The notes: generated from the sequence alone by a model not told the origin. Counted from the stretch's first letter, positions 1 through 11,213 are shown. The stretch is DNA of 64,000 nucleotides from Blastocystis hominis (GCF_000151665.1 NW_013171820.1:156444-220443), one strand, 5' to 3'. Program-made: numbers and translations.

Positions 1-749
1 AATGTTTTCACTGGTTCAAAACAATCATCACCAATTTCAATTGATTCCAAATTATACAACAATGAAACATCCCAATCAACCAATACACAATTGTCATTCA
101 GTTTCAAATGTTTTATTCCAATATTCAATGGCTTGCTTCCATTTCCTTCATATTTTACAAAATCACTTTCAATTCCATTATACCATTCACATTCAATCAT
201 AAGTCTTTCTCTGCGATCATACACTTTTCCAATTCCAAATTGCTTATCATCACACCAATATCCTTCATATTCAATCACTCCATTATTATGATAGCTCGCT
301 CCATATCCAAATCGTTTCCAATTGATCATTATGCCCTTGTACACCAAGAATCCATCATCATCATACATTTCACCATATCCAAATGGAACTCCACTTTTAC
401 CTTCGTTTTCCTTTTCTTTCAATATCAATCCTTCAAATCGACTTCCATGATCCAAATCCACGATTCCTTCTTCTACTTCTATGGTTTCATCTTCATTATA
501 TGAAATAGCACCAATTTGATGATTGCCGAGCACTTTCAACACTTTCTGCTCATTGAGGACAAATCCTTCATTCATGAATACACCATTATTGAATTTCAAT
601 ACTACATATTCTCTGTTACTCAATATGAGTGAAATCCAGTCATCTACTTTCATTTCATTATTCAGGTATGTCTGCACGTTTTGAATGACGGATCTGTCAA
701 TCTGAAAATCGTTAAGAGCAAGATTGACAAAACGAGCGACTCTTTGCAT
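1..749 (-). CDS. MORN plus leucine-rich-repeat protein, 3' end outside window
   Basis: Function unknown. The minus frame is open from an ATG at 749 to the window edge (about 249 residues seen). The first 70 residues have no clear motif. Several MORN-like units follow (GYGEMYDDDG, GYGASYHNNG, GIGKVYDR). Near the edge the protein changes to a BspA-type leucine-rich pattern (NLESIEIGDDCFEPVKT). That same pattern (GDDCFESVQTF) occurs in the gene at 37611-39583, so the two are paralogues or share modules. No intron is needed in the visible part. The gene is AT-rich, like the other MORN/LRR genes here and unlike the housekeeping genes. MORN units often contact membranes or lipids and LRRs bind proteins, but the role here is inference. 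No upstream in-frame stop fixes the start. Confidence 0.7.
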   Translation of the reverse strand, partial: MQRVARFVNLALNDFQIDRSVIQNVQTYLNNEMKVDDWISLILSNREYVVLKFNNGVFMNEGFVLNEQKVLKVLGNHQIGAISYNEDETIEVEEGIVDLDHGSRFEGLILKEKENEGKSGVPFGYGEMYDDDGFLVYKGIMINWKRFGYGASYHNNGVIEYEGYWCDDKQFGIGKVYDRRERLMIECEWYNGIESDFVKYEGNGSKPLNIGIKHLKLNDNCVLVDWDVSLLYNLESIEIGDDCFEPVKT

Positions 750-1596
750 CAAAAAAGAAATAAGGAAAGTACTAAAAACACTCGTATAATTTATGATGAT
801 TTTTCACATTGTTTATATTCTCTTGATGGAGTCGGACTGGTTAGATTACTTGGAATCACCTTATCTTGCATTTGTGTTTTCATCGCATTTCGAGTACTTT
901 TTACTTTATAAAAACAACATTACAATAGGTGCTAATTCTGTTTTTCACATCAATATACTAAATGAATGACCTCGTTTGTTTTAAAGTTACAAGTGGTTTT
1001 AATAGCATATTATTACTAGATTTTTGTATATAATCTTACATGCGTAATTAATCGAGTACCCTAAAAGTAGTAATGGGTGATGATGGTATATATCTAGTTC
1101 TTTGAAAATTCACAATATAAGCTAGCTCTAACCATTGCTGCTCAGGTAATAATTCGTAAAGCGTTTTTCCTATTTACTATACATTTGAAAAGAACATGGA
1201 CTTTATTTTGGTTTTTGTTTTAGCTAGTATATTCCAATCTAACGAAGATTATTAACATAATTCACAATAGAACAATAGAGAAGTTGGTATAGATGCTTTT
1301 TTCTCTATAATATGTGGTTAAAAGTACTGTGATTGTTTCTTAGAATCAAAGGACCACTATTTGAAAGATAACAAGGGTTTGTTTCTTATATTCTTTTAGA
1401 TCCATTTACCTCCTTCACTGCATTATTATCGTTTGCCATTCTAGAATGTCCAGTGTCTATAAAGAGTTCTGTTCTCACCAAATTTCAAAGACTTTGTTTA
1501 TTAGCGAAAACACCACATATACTTTGGCATTGTTTACAGAATAATATATCAATTTACATCTATTCACACTCCTTCCACCTATAATGAACATATGGC
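750..1596. other. AT-rich intergenic region
   Basis: No convincing coding exon or RNA gene was found. Stops are frequent in all frames. A short plus-strand ORF at 681-911 runs antisense to the MORN/LRR gene start and has no supporting features. Confidence 0.5.
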
Positions 1597-2658
1597 TCAA
1601 TAAATTTCTTTATACAACGCAACACACTCCTTTCTCTGTTCATTCCATTGATATAACAACACCATAATGCAAATAAACAAAAAGAAGAGAACAATCAGCT
1701 TTAGCATCGTTGATGCTAATTGAGAAGCTTTAGTAGGTAATGCAATCACATAGATTACCAACTCAATTAACATAATCAGGCCTATCCACTTTATCAAGGT
1801 TTTTAGGATATCATAACCTGTTAGTTCTTTCCAATTCACTTTGACCGATTCTCCATCCTGCTGGTGTTTCTTTTCTGACGCTAATCTCTTCTGACTCTGC
1901 CCTGCATCTAAGATTCGCATATCAGGAATGTATTCAAGCTCCGATTTCTTCAGATATTTACCACAATACACCAATTCGTGGTTCACGTACGACTTCATGA
2001 TATCTCCTTCGAATTCGTGTAGAATTTCAACTTCTTTCCCATGCTCCCATCTACTGATTTTCGTAGCGCAGCCATTCGAGTAGAAATAGCAAATGCCATG
2101 ATTTATTCCGGCTTCGTCCTTCTGGCAAATGGAAACCAAATTTCCGCACTCATCTCTCTCATTCCAATAGTCTGGACGGTCCGTTCTATTCGTAATGTGA
2201 AAGTCTCGACGACCATTCCTATAGAATCCATCATAAAGAACTGTTCCATCCTTATCATACTCTAATCCTACTCCACTTCGATAACCCTGCACCAAATTTC
2301 CCACAAAATATTGCTCTCCCGATTTATAATAGAGAGTACATCTCCCATTTGCCTCTCCTTGTACAAAAAAAAGGTCGGCCATCACTTTTCCATCTTGGGA
2401 ATAAATATGTCCTTCTCCATCAAGATTATCGTTTTCCGTGTTCGAAAGAATGTAACACCCTAAATGAGGTTTCCCAATCTGACAAACCGCCTTGTTGTTA
2501 ATTATATTCTTCTGGGTAATTGGGAACTCGCGGGAAATGCAATTATTCCATAAACTAACATCCTCAACGGCATTTCTATTAACCACACTCGTACTTTCTT
2601 GATTAGACACTTGTACGTCAATTCTGACTTGAGACCCTTTGGACAGCATGATACTCAA
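1597..2658 (-). CDS. MORN-repeat protein with two C-terminal membrane helices
   Basis: A single uninterrupted 353-codon frame. Residues about 75-210 carry degenerate MORN units (GEGHIYSQDGK, GRCTLYYKSGE, GVGLEYDKDGTVLYDGFY). Residues about 283-305 and 315-338 are strongly hydrophobic and should be transmembrane segments, followed by a short basic tail. There is no obvious signal peptide. The likely topology is a cytosolic MORN region anchored by a C-terminal hairpin. It is AT-rich and intronless, like the gene at 40001-41629. The 3' flank lacks TGTTTGTT (the nearest resemblance is TGTTCATT), so its 3' processing may differ from the core genes. Exact function is unknown. Confidence 0.75.
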   Translation of the reverse strand: MSIMLSKGSQVRIDVQVSNQESTSVVNRNAVEDVSLWNNCISREFPITQKNIINNKAVCQIGKPHLGCYILSNTENDNLDGEGHIYSQDGKVMADLFFVQGEANGRCTLYYKSGEQYFVGNLVQGYRSGVGLEYDKDGTVLYDGFYRNGRRDFHITNRTDRPDYWNERDECGNLVSICQKDEAGINHGICYFYSNGCATKISRWEHGKEVEILHEFEGDIMKSYVNHELVYCGKYLKKSELEYIPDMRILDAGQSQKRLASEKKHQQDGESVKVNWKELTGYDILKTLIKWIGLIMLIELVIYVIALPTKASQLASTMLKLIVLFFLFICIMVLLYQWNEQRKECVALYKEIY

Positions 2659-3370
2659 AACAAATCTGCGATTAGTGACCGATAAAAACGAATCTCTCTA
2701 AATCAGCAAAAAGTTGCTTATTTTGGAATGGGGAAAATTTCCTATATTTTAACTTTCTTTTTTTCTTATATAATTTGAAATCATTGAAGCGAACTTTGAA
2801 TGAAATGGTTGGATCAAAATACAAGACCATCGTATCTAGGTATGTAGGTTGACAGTAATTTCTTGTTGTGGAAATTGTACTTTGTCGTTTTACTCAGTAT
2901 ACTATTTTTTATTACTAAAGTAGTGCTATTACCTCTGACTATTCCTTATTCATTCTACTTTTCCTTTTTGAATTCGGCTTATGTAGCGTGCATAGATGTT
3001 TTATATATAAATATGTCATCTTGGACCTTGCCATCTATTGTATTTTATTGCTTTTTTGATTGTATCCTGTTTAAGCCCATTTCTGTTGTTTACCTCGAAT
3101 CGAAGGAGTATTTTCTGCTATAGTACCTTTAGAATAGTTATATCATAATGGTATTGCCTATCTGAACTGTTTTGTATACATCAAGTTACCAGTTTGCAAT
3201 TCTTTGCCCTGGAGTTTTCATATATTTATTATTACATTAGTGGTAGATTAGAATGAAATGATTTGTATCTGTTCACTCCATATCCCACATTACTTCGATT
3301 GAGTGTTCAATAACTGTTACAATTACTAGCATTACTATGATATTGCCATAACCCTAAACCTATTCACAAT

Positions 3371-3404
<34 letters not shown>

Positions 3405-3634
3405 CACTACTACGATTGTTATTATTATAAAGGATGATATGTATGTAATAATAAGGAATGCACTAGCTCCGATAAAAATACACACGAAAAGCAATGCACT
3501 ATTCCTATTCAAGCATAAATCAATCAACTAGTATGTGAAAAAGAACCCACGCAGTCCCTCTCTTCCCATCCCCTCTGCATCGACCCCATCGCTGCTTTCT
3601 CCCCTCCATCACACCTCCCTCTCCTCCTGATTCC
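2659..3634. other. intergenic region with trinucleotide tract
   Basis: AT-rich spacer. A plus ORF at 2863-3123 encodes a hydrophobic 86-residue string with no recognisable motif and no 3' octamer; I do not call it a gene. A CTA tract lies at 3371-3412. Confidence 0.5.
3371..3412. repeat. (CTA)n microsatellite
   Basis: About 14 tandem CTA units with one CCA interruption, in noncoding DNA. Confidence 0.95.
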
Positions 3635-3642
3635 AACAAACA
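3635..3642 (-). terminator. TGTTTGTT polyadenylation octamer
   Basis: Exact octamer on the minus strand, 4 nt past the TG at 3648-3647 that ends the reading frame of the gene starting at 4269. Confidence 0.75.
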
Positions 3643-3646
3643 ATCC

Positions 3647-4269
3647 CAACTAATCAAATCTTGCTGCATGAACATCCACGTCGCATTCCTCCTCGTAAAC
3701 CATCCGCAATAGAACGGGCTTTTCTTCACGCTCTCCGTCTACCAATCAGCTTCCTCCTTCTCTCTCACCTCCATCAAAACCGTCCACGAAAACCGAAGGC
3801 CTGAGTCGTACACCACATTGGACGACGCGAGCCGGTCCACATTTTGATTAGATTGCAAAGGAAGCAGCGCGCAAACGATTCGCTGAGCGTCCCAAGGAGC
3901 CTGGGAAACCCATTGGACATGATGGGGGGCATAGCGAAAGGAAAGGATGTTGTCTTGCCGTTTGAGATCCTTTACGACGAGCTGATCGTCTAGACGATGA
4001 AAAAGAGGGAAGGGGGACGTACAAGAGAGATAAAATGCATCGGAGGTGTGGTAGCGAACGACGAACGGATCGTACAGAAGGCCGGAAATCTTGCAGAAAA
4101 CACGCTGCTCCACGTCTGGGATGTATTTGATCATGAAGTCATGAGTCTCTCGCTTCTTCGATCGGATGTAGTACCGCGTTTGCTTGCTCTCCGGAAATTC
4201 CATTTCGGAGGGATCGATCGTCGACAGATTGGCCACGCACACGATTTTGGCGACGGAGGAGAATTCCAT
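3647..4269 (-). CDS. conserved-looking protein of unknown function, poly(A)-made UGA stop
   Basis: Two exons (4269-3769 and 3738-3647) joined across a 30-nt intron (3739-3768, GTGAGA...GGTAG) give 197 residues. Without splicing, a TAG at 3741-3739 would end the frame. No family is recognised; the sequence looks like a folded soluble protein with many aromatic residues and no signal peptide or membrane helix. After splicing the frame runs into the TGTTTGTT octamer. The last two bases before the 4-nt spacer are TG, in frame, so a poly(A) tail would make UGA and the protein would end ...QQDLIS. Reading on through the octamer gives a Gly/Arg-rich tail that looks non-coding. The start is the first ATG, just after a GA-rich leader. 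Confidence 0.65.
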
Positions 4270-4804
4270 CGAAAGAGAAATAGAATCTTCCTGGGTCCTA
4301 TTAAAATCGCTCAGTGAATATATAAAGGGCTCTGTTACTACATATCAAAGCACATGTGTTCTAATTTTACGTGGAGGATAGGTTCCGTTATATGTGTCCG
4401 TAATTCTACCATAAAGAATTGTGAAGATATTTCCGCCACGACCATCACAGGGAGAGATGAAGTTCAATACCTATGATTCACACATTGAGAGTAGATTGGA
4501 ACAGCGATAAGTACAATACAGAAGCAAAAGAATATAAAACTAGAATACTTGTTTGACTTTTCGTTTAGTTTATGGTAACGTGTTTGCCGAAAGTAGTTCT
4601 ACTCATTAGCCAAGCAAAACACAACTACGAAAAACATATTCAAAATTCTGATTCTTTAACTTATCCGTACTTTCTATTCCACCAGTATAAAGCCAATCCT
4701 TGTATTTCAAGGACGCAAATCAAAATATTTTTCGGAGTTGAGTTACTTAAACGATTACCGCGATTATCAATCCAATTCATTATCTCAATTATCTTCTCCC
4801 AATT

Positions 4805-7800
4805 ATGTCAGATATTGAGCTCCAGTCAGAGGACGACGGCTATTTAAATGGAAGCCATGATAGTGAGGGGAATGAGGAGATTCATTCCAAAGTTGAAGGA
4901 AACGATCAGGAGAGTGTAAATAGTGAGATAAGCGAGGAGAATGAAGACGATGAAATGGAAGAAGGCAGTGATGAGGACGAAAGTGACTCTGAGCGAGGAT
5001 TAAAGCGCCGGGGAGGAGAAAACAGCATTCAAAGCAAGCGCCAAGCATTCCTCGGCGACCTTGTCGACAGTGAAGCTCATGAAGACAGTAGTGATTCGGA
5101 AGACGCTGAGAACGACAAAAGTTTGGATGAAGTACACTTTTTGTGTATTACCATAATCATTTTTAGCTCAAAAAGGAAGAGGAGAAGTATCGTCAGCTTT
5201 ACTCTCTTCGGAGAGCGAATCCCTACGAGGAAGCGATCCAAAACATCGAAAGTCGGATTGAGCCGTACTTTTTATCTCTCCTTTCCCCTCTCACTCCTCA
5301 GCGACGAATATATAGTCTCCCGCCGTCGCAAAGTGATCGAAGAAGAGCCTCTGCACCCCAAGGAGCCCTCGATCGACGAAGACCTCCTTCAGAAGCAGCG
5401 CGAGCTTCAGCAAGCGGCCATCAACGAATACAACGAAGTGCGAACGGTGCCCACGATCCAAGACCCCAAGATCTACTCCGTCTCCGTGCGCGTACGCCTC
5501 GTCTTCTTTTCTCTCCGATAGCGTGGCTCGGAGATGCTCGCCGTGCTCTCCCTCACCAACAAATACCTCTACTACGAAGAGCGTGTCTACGAAGGCCGCA
5601 GCTCCGTGAACGAGACGTACATCTTCTCCACCTTCTGGCTGGGCGAAGAAGGCCTCATCTACATCGAAGCCTTCGACGAGACCATGGTTCGCAAGGTCGT
5701 TAGCGGCATGAACGTCTTCCTCTCCGCGCGGCGCAACGCTTTCCAGCTCATCCCGATCACCGAGCGCACCAAACTCATCGACAATCCGCGTCCCAACAAG
5801 CCCATCCCGCTCAACGCTTTCGTCCGCGTCGGTAAAGGACTTTACCGCGGGGATCTGGGACAAGTAGTGCGCCGAATGGACGACACGGAGCAGGTCGTGC
5901 TGAAATTGGTCCCGCGGATTGACATGAGCGAGTTCGAAGGAGGCTCGTACTCCGCGGCGTCCGTGCGGCCCGAGGCGAAGCTGTTCGACCCGAGCCGGTT
6001 CCCTGAGGGGCGTGTGTCACGTCGGAACATCGCGAAGTTCGGTAGTGGAGGCGGAGGCGTGGGACGTAGGCGGGCTGTTCTTCGAGTATAAGGGGAATTA
6101 CTACCGCGACGGGCTGCTGTTTAAGGAGTTCGCGATGAAGGACGTGAAGAAGGAGGACGTGAACGCGACGGAGGAGGAAATGAAGTGGTTCGCGGGGCAG
6201 CACGCGGCGGATCCGGCGGATTTGTTCAATCAGGAGAGCGATGGAGGAGAGAGCGAAGAGGGCGGAGAAGGAGAAGGAGAAGGGGAGGAGGAGAAGGAGA
6301 GCGCGAAGCAGACGAAGAACATGAAGTATTTCTTTAAGAACGACCACGTGCGGATTATCAGCGGGGAGCTGAAGAATTTGGATGGGATTATCGAAGAGGC
6401 GGATTTGAATCGGCACCAAGTGCACATTCGAGTGAGCGTAGGGGACGATTTCGAGACGCTGGTGCTGAACGAGTCGGAGATTGTGAAGGTGTTCAAGATG
6501 GGAGATCACGTGAAAGTGCTGGATGGAGTGTATGCCGGGGAGACGGGAACCGTGCTGATTGCGGATGATGGGTCGACGGGGTACTGCGTGGTGCTGAGCG
6601 ATTCCGGCGATCGGCAGATGCGCGTGTTCGTGAACTTTTTGACGCTGAGCGTGGAGATCAGTCAGGGATTGACGAGCGTGGAGGGATTCAATCTGTACGA
6701 TCTGGTGGCCGTAAGTGGAAATGAAATGAAATGAATGAATGAAATGAATGAAATGAATAAATTGAATGAATTGAATAAATTGAATTGAATGAATGGATGA
6801 ATGAATTTTGATCGGGTTTTGAATGAAAAGAACGATCCAATTCATTCATTCATTCATTCATCTGCTCTTTCACTCATCCCTTGTTTCTCCGTTTCCCCTT
6901 CTCACCCTCCCTAGATCCCGGGCGCCAAGGTCGGCATCATCGTCCAGCTGTCTCCTCAGCAAATCACCGTTTTGGACCAGCAAGGCAAGCTCCGTTCCTT
7001 CAACCTCTACCTCATCCGCTCCAAGAAGAACAACGTCTCGCGCAACTCCACGCTCCTGGACGCGCAGCAAAGCCAGGTGCAAGAGAACGACGCGGTCTGG
7101 ATCATCGAGGGCGACTACAAAGGCAAATCGGGCACCGTCAAGCGCATCTGGCGCAACTTCGTCTACGTCAAATGCCCCGCCATCGCCGAGGCCAACGGCG
7201 TCGTCCTCGTCCGCAACCGCCAGATCGTTCTCGACGCCGAGCACCAGCCCAAGAAGCGCACCGACTCCAAGGACACGGTGGAATCTCTGCAGGTTCGGCC
7301 GGGGATGGTGCACTGGGCCTCCACCAAACGCGGAAGCCGCGACAAGCGCGACACGCTCAAGGACGGGGTCAACGTCATCGTCAAGGAGGGTCGCTTCAAA
7401 GGACTCCGCGGTTATGTTTTTGATAGTAATGGTACGGGAGTTTCCACGTTTCCACGATTAGAGACGGATGTGAAGATCATGTTCCACTCGCGTCCGCAGC
7501 CGGTTTCCGTGCCGCGGAGCATCGTAATGCTCGCAGATTCGATGAACGGAGATAACGCCGAGATGGCGATGCCCGCGCATGCCATGCCCCCGCCCCCCTC
7601 CTATGCGCAGCCCACCGCCTGGAACATTTCCTACCCCCAGGGCGATGCAGAACCGCGGGGAGGAATGGGTTCGATGGAACCGCGGGGAGCGATGGGAGCG
7701 ATGGGAGCGATGGAGCGGAGAGAGCCGTGGCGCGTGAAGGGAGTGCTGGTTCGCGTGAATGACGGACGGAGCGGCGTGCTGATGCGATGCGGAGAGGGAG

Positions 7801-8042
7801 GAAGCGATGATGTGATGTTGGATGATCATCGAGAGGTGCAAGTGCCGAAGGAAAGTTTAAGGCCGGTTATGGCGTTTGCGACGGATCAGGAAGTGCTGGT
7901 GATCGATGATCCGGACAACGTGCAGAGGGCGGTGATGGTGAAAATGGACGGGGATGATTTGGTGGTGCGGATAGACGGGTTCGATAAGATGGTGAAGACG
8001 GCCGTGGTCGTCGATCCGAAAGTGTACGAGGAACATCATTAA
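4805..8042 (+). CDS. SPT5: transcription elongation factor SPT5
   Basis: SPT5 (DSIF/NusG family) binds RNA polymerase II with SPT4 and controls elongation and pausing in the nucleus. Seven exons give about 955 residues. Introns: 5132-5166, 5265-5301, 5492-5521, 6042-6069 (28 nt), 6711-6914 (204 nt), and a 36-nt in-frame one at 7426-7461. In order: an acidic N-terminus (to about residue 110), an NGN domain (about 199-290, beginning KIYSVSVR), then KOW repeats at about 302-345, 470-505, 515-555, 645-680 and 745-790, with a further KOW-like unit near the C-terminus. The last intron has no stop and is called because its removal restores KOW spacing (GYVFDKTDVKIMF). A Gly/Met/Ala-rich linker replaces the usual C-terminal heptad repeat. 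The frame ends with an encoded TAA. The family is certain; exon 7 is the least sure. Confidence 0.92.
6711..6914 (+). other. long intron of SPT5 with GAAT-type repeats
   Basis: GTAAGT...CCCTAG, 204 nt, about six times the usual length here. Positions about 6720-6800 are a degenerate GAATGAAT/GAATTGAAT tract. Splicing restores the SPT5 frame (LVA-IPGAKVG). Confidence 0.85.
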
Positions 8043-8050
8043 CCACGCAT

Positions 8051-8058
8051 TGTTTGTT
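8051..8058 (+). terminator. TGTTTGTT polyadenylation octamer of SPT5
   Basis: Exact octamer 8 nt after the encoded TAA of SPT5. Confidence 0.85.
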
Positions 8059-8121
8059 TCACTCCGTATTCTTTTCTTTTCATTTTTCCGAGATGGGGTC
8101 GATGCGTCTTATGTTGCTACC

Positions 8122-9513
8122 ATGCAGTATGGATTTGGCCATTTTACGAATCTAGTCCTATTTCTCGTGATCTCTTGCACTTGCGAGCAAACGAGCGATG
8201 TACTGTTTGGAAGAGCGTGCTTACGACTTAGACCCCTGTGGAACGCCGGTTTACCCATCTTAAAACGAAATCTGTGGAAAGTATGGAATTCGAAAGCAGC
8301 TTTCCCAATTAGGGATCTACCGTCCTGTACAGAGCGATCAGCACGACGATACCATGGTTTGGAAGAAGTCTACTGAAGCTAAACGACTCCAAGACACGGA
8401 AAATGAACTGGAGTCTGGTACAAACAGAAAGGACTCTGAGCAAGCAACCAACGGTAATGCTTTTCCTTTTCCTACGGAACTTCCACTTTCTTCAAAGCAC
8501 CGAAGCTCTTCGGATTCTGCAAATTTTGTGATGTTAAATTACTCTGCTCTTTCCCTTACACCCATATCCGTTGTAGTACAAGTCAATGTAAGTTCGCCCT
8601 CTCTTGTGTGGTGCGGCGCTCTAGCCCCGGGAAAGCAATTCATCCCGGAAGATATCAAAGCCTCCCACGCCGGTATCTTAATACAAAGCATGGATTGTTT
8701 AAGAAGCTTCACTCTAGATTCCTCCATAATCACGGTAAACGCCTTGCGCCCAAACACGCTGTACAATCTTTATTGCTATGGTGAATCTGATTACGGATCC
8801 ATGGCTGAATCCCCTTTAACTTCGATGAAACGAATTAATACGCCGTCTACTATCTTCCAAATTAAAAACGAAAAGATCTGGAACATGATGCTCTCCTTCG
8901 TTTTAGAAAGCAACATTCTTCTAGACGCCACTTGCGTTCTCTTTGACGACCAATGTAATTAAAAAATAGTGAGGTTGATCCAAAGCGAGGGAAATTAAAT
9001 CGGTGCGCACCAATTCTGTGGTATCGCAAACGGTTCATTTTGAAGCAATCGATTCGTCACGGCGCTACTTTGTTCAATGTGCGATTATCTCCAATGGACA
9101 AGGTAGATTCTTGGTGAGAGTTGTAACTTGTGCAGAGATCGCAAAGACGGATATCACTTCCTTTAGCAATGTTCCAAAGCGTGTTTCCTTTTTTTACATC
9201 GCGGTAAAAGCGATCATTATCATTTTGCTCTGTCTCATCACCGCTCTTCTCATGTCTCTCACGTATTTCCATCGTCGTCATACCACTCTGTCGATTTCCA
9301 CGTTTGTTTTCATGTAGATATGACAATGATGAGTCGGAGAAAGTCGCTTTGCTGCGCAGAAAACCCAGATTTCCGCCCACGCCACGTACGTTCTGCCAGG
9401 ATTTCGAAGCGGGGGAAAGAGTGAAAGGCAGCAAGGAGCTTCTTCGGTATCATCAAAACGATACGAAGGAGGAAAAGAGCGATGAGAAGAATGAAGGGAA
9501 TGGGATGGAGTAG
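8122..9513 (+). CDS. receptor-like type I membrane protein
   Basis: Five exons, 418 residues. Introns: 8281-8312 (32), 8454-8497 (44), 8955-8985 (31), 9290-9317 (28). The start ATG at 8122 gives a clear signal peptide (hydrophobic run VLFLVISC). The ectodomain has an Ig/fibronectin-III-like pattern (ALRPNTLYNLYCYGES) with paired cysteines. A single transmembrane helix lies at about residues 327-350 (AIIIILLCLITALL), then a charged cytosolic tail of about 70 residues ending in Lys/Glu/Asp-rich sequence. The architecture matches the next plus-strand gene at 11729-13478, so the two may be distant paralogues. Ligand and role are unknown; surface location is inferred from topology. The 28-nt last intron starts GTCGAT, an unusual donor. 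No exact octamer follows the encoded TAG. Confidence 0.7.
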
Positions 9514-9875
9514 TAGTATTGTTTTATTTTTAATAGTTTTATTGTGCATTTTGGATTTGTTTTTTCTCAAGAAATACGATGGATCTTGTTGTGGGGAGGG
9601 AGTTGAGAGTTGATGTGTTTGTTGTGCAAAGGTAAGAGAAATTGAGTTTTGTGGGATGTGGATTGTTGGATATAGGGATATACATTGAATGTAGGCGAAT
9701 AGATAGCCCTGATTTGTGCAAGGATTCGGTAGGATCGCACAGGAGTTCAAAATTAGGATTATCATTGTATGTATTTTATAGTTCCATGATTAAACTACAC
9801 TTTTCATTCACTGTAGAGTCCCTTCACTTCATTGCCATTGCTTCATTACCCTTTTCACTCAAACAATGCAATAAA
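9514..9875. other. short intergenic region
   Basis: Convergent spacer between the receptor-like gene and the minus-strand gene starting at 11213. No supported feature. Confidence 0.5.
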
Positions 9876-9887
9876 TACAAACAAAAT

Positions 9888-11213
9888 CCAAATTGAAATC
9901 ATGCTTATGGCCCCACTCGCGCAACGGAGCCATCGAAGTCAGCAACAAGATACGTCGAATCAAATCAATCTCCATGACCTTCGCCTACTTCACAGCAACC
10001 CCCCAACTCTACAATAGCCAACCGGAAGCAGTCATCCCTATACTCCACGGCCTGGAGGAAGTGCTTCTTGGCCTGCTTGTACATGAATTTGAGCTACGTG
10101 GGACATTGAATTCATTTCTACTTCGCGCAGATCGTGGCTTTCGTTGTAAACCCACGGACGCTTCGTGGACCTTCTCCGATTCACCCTGGCCCCGGGAACC
10201 CTGGGTCTCTGTTTTCCTCTCCTTCCGACTACCGTTGTTTCTTTCTTTTCTGTTTCTGTTTCTGTTTCTGTTTCTGTTTCTGTTTCTGTTTCTGTTTCTG
10301 TTTCTGTTTCTGTTTCTTTCTGTTTTTCTTTCTGTTTTTTCTGTTTTTTCTTCTCTGCTTTTTCTCTTTCTTTTTCTTTCGCTTCTTCCTCCGCTTTGGC
10401 TCGTTCTTTTGCTTTCAAATACCGATTCTTCGCATACATATAATCCGTATACAAAACCGACAGCTACATCCCATCCCGCCCCATCCTCTTCTCTACCATT
10501 TTCTTCGTATTCGCTTCGTTCTCTCCTTCCTGGATCATCATCTCCACGTCGATCGCGATTCCGCTCGAATACGACGTCGCGAACCACGAGATTTGCTCGA
10601 AGCAATCGCACAAAAACTCCACTTTCCCGCGGTTCGTCGACAAATCCCTATCCCTCATATCGTGGAAACGTGGAAACCAGCTCCCCGCGGTTCGATTCAA
10701 CAAGAAATCGAACACTTCGCGAATCCGAATGAATCGTGTGCGGTTCCAGAAGGCGGCGGTGTCGATGTCGGGAATGGCTGGGCGGTAGTAAATTAATTCG
10801 TTGGTTGGTATTTCCATGAAGAGTTTGATGCTTTCGAAGACTTTGAGACCCAGATTGCCGTAGAGAGGGAACTAGGGGAAAGAGCGGAAGAGTGGAAGGA
10901 ACGTAAATCGTGCTGGAAAGAGTGGAAGACTTGGTTTGGTAGGTGAACGTGACCGAGCGGTCCTCATCATTCACCGTGAGATCGTCTCTCCTTATATAGT
11001 TGAGAGGAATGACTGGAATGTCGAGCTGATTTATCTAAAGGTGAGAAAAGAAGAAATAGCAAACCAAAGAACAAGAGAAGCCGCAATTGTCAATAAGCCA
11101 AGCACAGACGGCTGTTGATCTGGAAATTAATTGGATTGACGTGTTTGATACTTTATGTATAGAGCAGAACTCAACAAGCCGAGAACGATTTGATTTCGGA
11201 TTTCCTCTATCAT
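9888..11213 (-). CDS. unknown protein with Lys/Glu coiled region and Glu-Thr repeat
   Basis: A minus-strand gene with at least seven exons, visible only after splicing. Introns of 28-33 nt at about 11127-11158, 11035-11064, 10872-10902 and 10466-10498, plus two 28-nt ones near 10091-10118 and 9986-10013. The first exon gives MIEEIRNQIVLGLLS, then mixed alpha/beta sequence (YGNLGLKVFESIKLFMEIP, CDCFEQISWFATS), then a Lys/Glu/Ala-rich helix broken by a Glu-Thr dipeptide run coded by a TTCTGT microsatellite, then another helical stretch (KFMYKQAKKHFLQAVEY) and a short hydrophobic helix. I considered a PEX11-like peroxisomal protein because of the paired helices, but no diagnostic motif supports it. 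The 3' end is uncertain: a TGTTTGTA octamer lies at 9876-9883, but no in-frame stop forms at the usual spacing. Confidence 0.55.
10247..10316. repeat. (TTTCTG)n hexanucleotide repeat inside a coding exon
   Basis: About 11 hexamer copies. On the minus strand in the gene frame this reads as alternating Glu and Thr. Length changes would alter the protein without a frameshift. Confidence 0.9.

Noticed and set aside
681-911. Plus-strand 76-codon ORF
   Set aside because: It overlaps the start of the MORN/LRR gene in antisense, has no motif and no 3' octamer.
2863-3123. Plus-strand hydrophobic 86-codon ORF
   Set aside because: AT-rich sequence gives Phe/Leu/Ile by chance; no splice, octamer or family support.
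5291-7399. Several long minus-strand ORFs across SPT5
   Set aside because: They are shadows of GC-rich SPT5 exons; the plus strand encodes NGN and KOW domains.
9888-11213. Assignment of this gene to PEX11
   Set aside because: Only general helix spacing agrees; no diagnostic residue pattern was found.
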